NCBI RefSeq assembly: GCF_900106525.1
Contig: NZ_FNOG01000002.1
Span: 725,785 to 771,948, forward strand
Direction: 5' to 3'
Source of the DNA: Lysobacter enzymogenes
GTDB lineage: Bacteria > Pseudomonadota > Gammaproteobacteria > Xanthomonadales > Xanthomonadaceae
DNA: 46,164 bases
Shown: piece by piece, positions 42,802 through 46,164 of the stretch
How positions within the stretch are numbered: the first letter of the stretch is position 1
Layout of the letters: each line of letters opens with the position of its first letter
Position numbers and translations under genes: made by a program
The notes under the pieces: model-generated
The model's database searches: none
What the model was told of the DNA's origin: nothing
Seen by the model: the letters and a program-made list of their open reading frames with translations, nothing else

Positions 42802-43590
42802 ATGAACCTCCGCCGTCGCTTTCTCGGCGCTCTGTGCGCCCTCGGTTTCGCCCTCGCCGCCGGCGCTGCGCCGACCCAGGACAAGGGCGCCGAGCCGCTG
42901 ACCGTGTTCGCCGCCGCCAGCCTCAAGGAATCGCTCGACGAAGCCGCCGCGGCCTACCAGAAGCAGACCGGCCAGGCGGTGCGCGCCTCCTACGCCGCCA
43001 GTTCGGCGCTGGCGCGGCAGATCGAACAGGGCGCGCCGGCCGACCTGTTCTTTTCCGCCGACCTGGACTGGATGGATTACCTGCAGCAACGCCAGTTGCT
43101 CGTCGACGCCAGCCGCCGCAACGTGCTCGGCAACACCCTGGTGCTGATCGCGCCGAAGGACAGCAAGGCCAAGGCGCCGGCGCTCAAGCCCGGCGTCGAC
43201 CTGCGCCCGCTGCTCGGCGACGGCCGCCTCGCCGTGGCGCTGACCGCGAGCGTGCCGGCCGGCAAGTACGCGCGCGCCGCGTTCGAAAAATTCGGCGTGT
43301 GGGAGCAGGTGCAACCGCGTCTGGCCGAAGGCGAGAACGTGCGCGCGGCGCTGATGCTGGTGGCGCGCGGCGAAGCGCCGCTGGGCGTGGTCTACGGCAG
43401 CGACGCCCAGGCCGAGCCGAAGGTGCGGGTGCTGGCGACCTTCCCCGCCGACAGCCATGCGCCGATCGTTTACCCGGTCGCCGTGGTCAAGGCCAGCGCC
43501 CATCCGGGCGCGGCGAAATTCGCGCAATGGCTGCGCGGCAAGCAGGCCGCGGCGATCTTCCGCCGCCACGGCTTCGCGCCGCTGCCGTGA
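42802..43590 (+). CDS. modA: Molybdate ABC transporter, substrate-binding protein
   Basis: A 262-residue periplasmic binding protein for molybdate (and tungstate). The signal peptide ([17 protein letters not shown]) precedes [20 protein letters not shown], the ModA opening whose Ser contacts the oxyanion. Then come [35 protein letters not shown] and [10 protein letters not shown], all typical. The pattern is Cluster-A ModA as in proteobacteria. It is first in modABC, 40 bases before modB. No ModE-type palindrome is visible upstream, where a repeat array lies. Confidence 0.95.
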   Translation: MNLRRRFLGALCALGFALAAGAAPTQDKGAEPLTVFAAASLKESLDEAAAAYQKQTGQAVRASYAASSALARQIEQGAPADLFFSADLDWMDYLQQRQLLVDASRRNVLGNTLVLIAPKDSKAKAPALKPGVDLRPLLGDGRLAVALTASVPAGKYARAAFEKFGVWEQVQPRLAEGENVRAALMLVARGEAPLGVVYGSDAQAEPKVRVLATFPADSHAPIVYPVAVVKASAHPGAAKFAQWLRGKQAAAIFRRHGFAPLP

Positions 43591-43630
43591 ACGCGGCCGC
43601 CGCGAGCGCAAGCCACAGCGCGACGCCGCA

Positions 43631-44335
43631 ATGAGCGAAGGCTGGGCCGGCTTCAGCGCTGCCGAGCTGACCGCGATCGCGCTCAGCCTCAAGGTCGCCG
43701 CCGCGGCCACCGTGTGCAGCCTGCCGTTCGGCGTGGCGATGGGCTGGCTGCTGGCGCGCACGCGCTTCCCCGGCAAGCTGCTGGTCGACACCTTGCTGTA
43801 CCTGCCGCTGGTGGTGCCGCCGGTGGTCACCGGCTACGCCCTGCTGCTCGGCTTCGGCGCGCAGGGGCCGATCGGGCGTTTTCTGTCCGAGCACTTCGGC
43901 ATCGTGTTCGCGTTCCGCTGGACCGGCGCCGCCCTGGCCAGCGCGATCATGGGCTTCCCGTTGATGGTGCGCGCGATCCGGCTGTCGATCGAAGCGGTCG
44001 ATCCGCGCCTGGAACAAGCCGCGTCCACACTCGGCGCCAACCCGTGGCGGGTGTTCTTCAGCGTGACCTTGCCGCTGGCCTGGCCGGGCCTGCTGGCCGG
44101 CGCGGTGTTGTGCTTCGCCAAGGCGCTGGGCGAGTTCGGCGCAACCATCACCTTCGTGTCCAACATCGCCGGCGAAACCCAGACCCTGTCGTCGGCGATC
44201 TGGGGCCTGATGCAGACGCCCGGCGCCGAATCGGGCGTGCTGCGGCTGGCGCTGGTCGCGGTGGCGCTGTCGTTCGCCGCGGTGTTCGCCTCCGAATGGC
44301 TGGTGCAGCGCCAGCGCGCGGGAACGCAGCGATGA
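43631..44335 (+). CDS. modB: Molybdate ABC transporter, permease
   Basis: A 234-residue inner-membrane permease with about five membrane helices. It has ELTAIALSLKVAAAATVCSL near the start, VDTLLYLPLVVPPVVTGYAL, and the cytoplasmic EAA loop EQAASTLGANPWRVFFSVTL, which docks on the ATPase. FAKALGEFGATITFVSNIAG is a ModB signature. Its stop overlaps the modC start as ATGA. Confidence 0.95.
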   Translation: MSEGWAGFSAAELTAIALSLKVAAAATVCSLPFGVAMGWLLARTRFPGKLLVDTLLYLPLVVPPVVTGYALLLGFGAQGPIGRFLSEHFGIVFAFRWTGAALASAIMGFPLMVRAIRLSIEAVDPRLEQAASTLGANPWRVFFSVTLPLAWPGLLAGAVLCFAKALGEFGATITFVSNIAGETQTLSSAIWGLMQTPGAESGVLRLALVAVALSFAAVFASEWLVQRQRAGTQR

Positions 44336-45012
44336 GCGCGAACGCGGCCGCGCCGGCGCCGTTGCAGGCGGGTTTCGATATCGACATCGAGCTGCGCCGC
44401 GGCTCGTTCCGGCGCGCGTTCGCGATCCGCAGCGAGCGCCGGGTGATCGCCGTGGTCGGCGACTCCGGCGCCGGCAAGACCTCGCTGCTGCACGCCATCG
44501 CCGGGCTGCTGCGGCCGGCGCGCGGACGCATCGTCGTCGCCGGCGAGACCTTGTTCGACCGCGACCGCCGCATCGACCTGCCCGCGCACCGCCGCCGCAT
44601 CGGCTACGTGTTCCAGGACGCACGCCTGTTCCCGCACCTGGACGTGCGCGCCAACCTGCTCTACGGCCTGCGCGGCGCGGCCGCGCGCGAGCGCCGCTTC
44701 GAACTGGCCGACATCGTCGAACTGCTCGGCATCGGCCCCCTGCTCGCGCGCGGCACCGGCGGGCTGTCGGGCGGCGAAACCCAGCGCGTGGCCTTGGGCC
44801 GGGCGCTGCTGTCGCAACCGCGCATCCTGCTGCTCGACGAGCCCTTGTCGATGCTCGACATGAACCGCCGCGACGAACTACTGCCGTATCTGCAGCGCGT
44901 ACGCGACGAAAGCGGGCTGCCGATGATCTACGTCAGCCACTATCCCGAGGAAGTGCGGCGGATCGCCGAGGAAGTGCATCGGGTGGGCGACGCGGCGCCG
45001 TTCGCGACGTAA
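44332..45012 (+). CDS. modC: Molybdate ABC transporter, ATPase (short, no MOP domain)
   Basis: A 226-residue ABC ATPase. The Walker A motif is GDSGAGKTS (43-51), the Q-loop is IGYVFQDARLFPHL, the signature is LSGGETQRVALGRALL, Walker B is ILLLDEPLSMLD and the switch His is in IYVSHYPEE. Classical ModC is about 350 residues and carries a C-terminal MOP/TOBE domain that binds molybdate and inhibits transport. Here the protein ends just after the H-loop, so that regulatory domain is missing. The stop is clean (TAA) with no continuing frame that I can see. It is coupled to modB by an ATGA overlap. Confidence 0.93.
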   Translation: MSANAAAPAPLQAGFDIDIELRRGSFRRAFAIRSERRVIAVVGDSGAGKTSLLHAIAGLLRPARGRIVVAGETLFDRDRRIDLPAHRRRIGYVFQDARLFPHLDVRANLLYGLRGAAARERRFELADIVELLGIGPLLARGTGGLSGGETQRVALGRALLSQPRILLLDEPLSMLDMNRRDELLPYLQRVRDESGLPMIYVSHYPEEVRRIAEEVHRVGDAAPFAT

Positions 45013-45018
45013 GCGCGC

Positions 45019-45053
45019 AGGAGCGGGCGAAAGCCTCGCTCTCGCCTGCTCCT
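45019..45053 (+). terminator. Stem-loop after modC
   Basis: AGGAGCGGGCGA (45019-45030) pairs with TCGCCTGCTCCT (45042-45053) with one mismatch, directly after the modC stop. There is no T-run, so it may be a weak or Rho-assisted terminator. Confidence 0.55.
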
Positions 45054-45107
45054 CGCGGCCGCGCGCTCGCGCCGCGGCGTTGACGGCGCCGATGCCATAC
45101 TGCCGCC

Positions 45108-46164
45108 ATGAGCCCGACCCCGCGCCCCGAACCCGCCCGCTTCGATTCCCTCGACGACGCCGTCGAATTCCTTTACCAGCGCGTGTCCGGCGCACTGCAC
45201 GTCGGCGCGCCGCTCGGCCTGGGCAAGCCGCACCGCCTGCTCAACGCGCTGTACCAGCGCGCCGAACGCGAGCCGTCGCGACGCCTGCACCTATACACCG
45301 CGCTGTCGCTGGACCCGCCCGGCGCCGGCAAGAGCCTGGAAGCGCGGTTCCTGCGGCCGTTCGCGCAGCGCCATTTCGGCGACGACTTCCCGCGCCTGGC
45401 CTATGTGCAGGCGCTCAAGCGCAACGCGTTGCCGGCGCATATGGAAGTGGAGGAGTTCTACCTGCAGTCGGGCGCGCTGCTGCACGCGCAGGCGGCGCAG
45501 CGCCGTTACGCCAGCCTCAACTACACCCACGTCGCCCGCGCCCTGGCCGACCGCGGCGTCAACGCGGTGGTGCAGAAAGTCGCGGCGGATCCGTCCGGCA
45601 GCGCGCGGCTGTCGCTGTCGTGCAATACCGACCTGACCTTCGACGCGGTCGACGCGATCGTGGCGCGCGGATTGCCGCGGCCGCTGCTGATCGCCGAAGT
45701 CGATCCGCTGCTGCCGTGGCTCGACGGCAGCGCGGCGGTGGACGCTTCGTTCTTCGATGCGGTGGTCGCACCGCCGGGGCCGTATCCGAAGTTGTTCGGC
45801 TTGCCGCGCCAGCCGGTGAGCGATGCGGATTACGCGATCGGCTTCCATGCCAGCACCTTGGTGCGCGATGGCGGGACGCTGCAGATCGGGATCGGGACGT
45901 TGGCCGATGCGCTTTGCCATGCCTTGGTGTTGCGGCATACGGACAATGCGGCGTATTGGCGGGTGTTGGGGGCGTTGGGGTACTCGCTGGACGGTGGTGG
46001 GTCGAGCGGTGCGGGGATTTCTTCGCTGGAAGACGCCGCTTCGTTGGAGGTTGACCGCTCCGGTAGCCGTAACGCGAAGGCGCAGGTTGCGCCGCTTGGT
46101 CAGACCGCTTCGTTGGAGGTTGACCTCTCCGGCGCCCGTAACGCGAAGGCGCCGGTTGCGCCGC
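45108..46164 (+). CDS. Acetyl-CoA hydrolase/transferase-family protein (partial, runs off the window)
   Basis: The frame is open from ATG 45108 to the window end (352 codons) with no stop, so the 3' end is missing. ALHVGAPLGLGKPHRLLNAL opens the CoA-transferase fold. LYTALSLDPP, then GVNAVVQKVA and SLSCNTDLTFDAV, follow the acetyl-CoA hydrolase / succinyl-CoA:acetate CoA-transferase pattern. The family interconverts acyl-CoA and free acids. From residue 311 it carries an in-frame repeat of 23 residues, ASLEVDRSGSRNAKAQVAP plus LGQT, then ASLEVDLSGARNAKAPVAP (period 69 bases). This is not expected in the family. Codon choice also becomes less GC-biased towards the end. Confidence 0.75.
   Translation, partial: MSPTPRPEPARFDSLDDAVEFLYQRVSGALHVGAPLGLGKPHRLLNALYQRAEREPSRRLHLYTALSLDPPGAGKSLEARFLRPFAQRHFGDDFPRLAYVQALKRNALPAHMEVEEFYLQSGALLHAQAAQRRYASLNYTHVARALADRGVNAVVQKVAADPSGSARLSLSCNTDLTFDAVDAIVARGLPRPLLIAEVDPLLPWLDGSAAVDASFFDAVVAPPGPYPKLFGLPRQPVSDADYAIGFHASTLVRDGGTLQIGIGTLADALCHALVLRHTDNAAYWRVLGALGYSLDGGGSSGAGISSLEDAASLEVDRSGSRNAKAQVAPLGQTASLEVDLSGARNAKAPVAP
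46035..46164 (+). repeat. 69-bp in-frame tandem repeat
   Basis: Two copies of a 69-base unit starting GCTTCGTTGGAGGTTGAC at 46038 and 46107. The second runs to the window edge. Each contains GCGAAGGCGC..GTTGCGCCGC, a small palindrome. Since 69 is a multiple of three, the reading frame of the CoA-transferase-like gene is kept. Confidence 0.85.

Noticed and set aside
45080-46054. A 324-codon frame starting at 45080
   Set aside because: It is an Arg/Ala-rich shadow. The frame from 45108 gives a recognisable CoA-transferase-family protein and runs through the window edge.

Overview
The window is about 46 kb of very GC-rich chromosomal DNA. Gene content and style point to a gammaproteobacterium of the Xanthomonadaceae, most likely Lysobacter or a close relative. 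The signs are strong GC bias at third codon positions, a class I fructose-bisphosphate aldolase, DUF6289-type small exported proteins, an OmpW porin, and many short palindromic repeats between genes. This placement is inferred from sequence character; no database was searched. I see no rRNA, tRNA, CRISPR, prophage or transposase.

Layout, left to right. 1-2.9 kb: a protein with an R-body (RebB)-like C-terminus faces a GNAT acetyltransferase plus a YfiF-like RNA methyltransferase. 2.9-7.4 kb: an RND efflux pump and its adaptor lipoprotein, with a coupled 62-codon ORF between them. 7.4-16.6 kb: cysK, a membrane protein with L7/L12-like repeats, a LysE exporter, class I aldolase, two unknown proteins, pyruvate kinase, a GNAT enzyme and a pair of small secreted DUF6289-like proteins. 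16.9-18.8 kb: a pgk-HAD phosphatase operon. 18.8-20.2 kb: a gene-free block of nested repeats. 20.2-24.4 kb: a DUF2339/DUF3999 envelope pair. 24.5-30.5 kb: a cobalamin riboswitch, nrdA, nrdB, a thioesterase and an aldo/keto reductase. 30.7-31.9 kb: a ClpP-fold lipoprotein. 32.2-35.0 kb: a second cobalamin riboswitch and metE. 35.7-38.6 kb: a diguanylate cyclase and gap. 38.8-45.0 kb: ompW, an S1/P1 nuclease, a persulfide dioxygenase, a molybdopterin-domain protein and modABC. 45.1 kb to the end: the start of an acetyl-CoA hydrolase/transferase gene, cut by the window edge and carrying an in-frame 23-residue repeat.

Themes. (1) Two cobalamin riboswitches sit in front of the B12-independent enzymes of two pathways, class I ribonucleotide reductase and MetE. 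Vitamin B12 supply should therefore switch both DNA-precursor and methionine synthesis. In the nrdA leader, a hairpin downstream of the aptamer can also pair over nine bases with the aptamer's conserved 3' end, which suggests a concrete switching mechanism. (2) gap, pgk, pyk and fba all lie on the minus strand, spread over 28 kb. (3) Persulfide dioxygenase, a molybdopterin-domain protein and molybdate uptake genes are consistent with a sulfur-oxidation and molybdenum module. (4) At least five repeat families fill the intergenic regions. One is a roughly 230-bp multi-hairpin element present three times, and another forms a 146-bp tandem array before modA.
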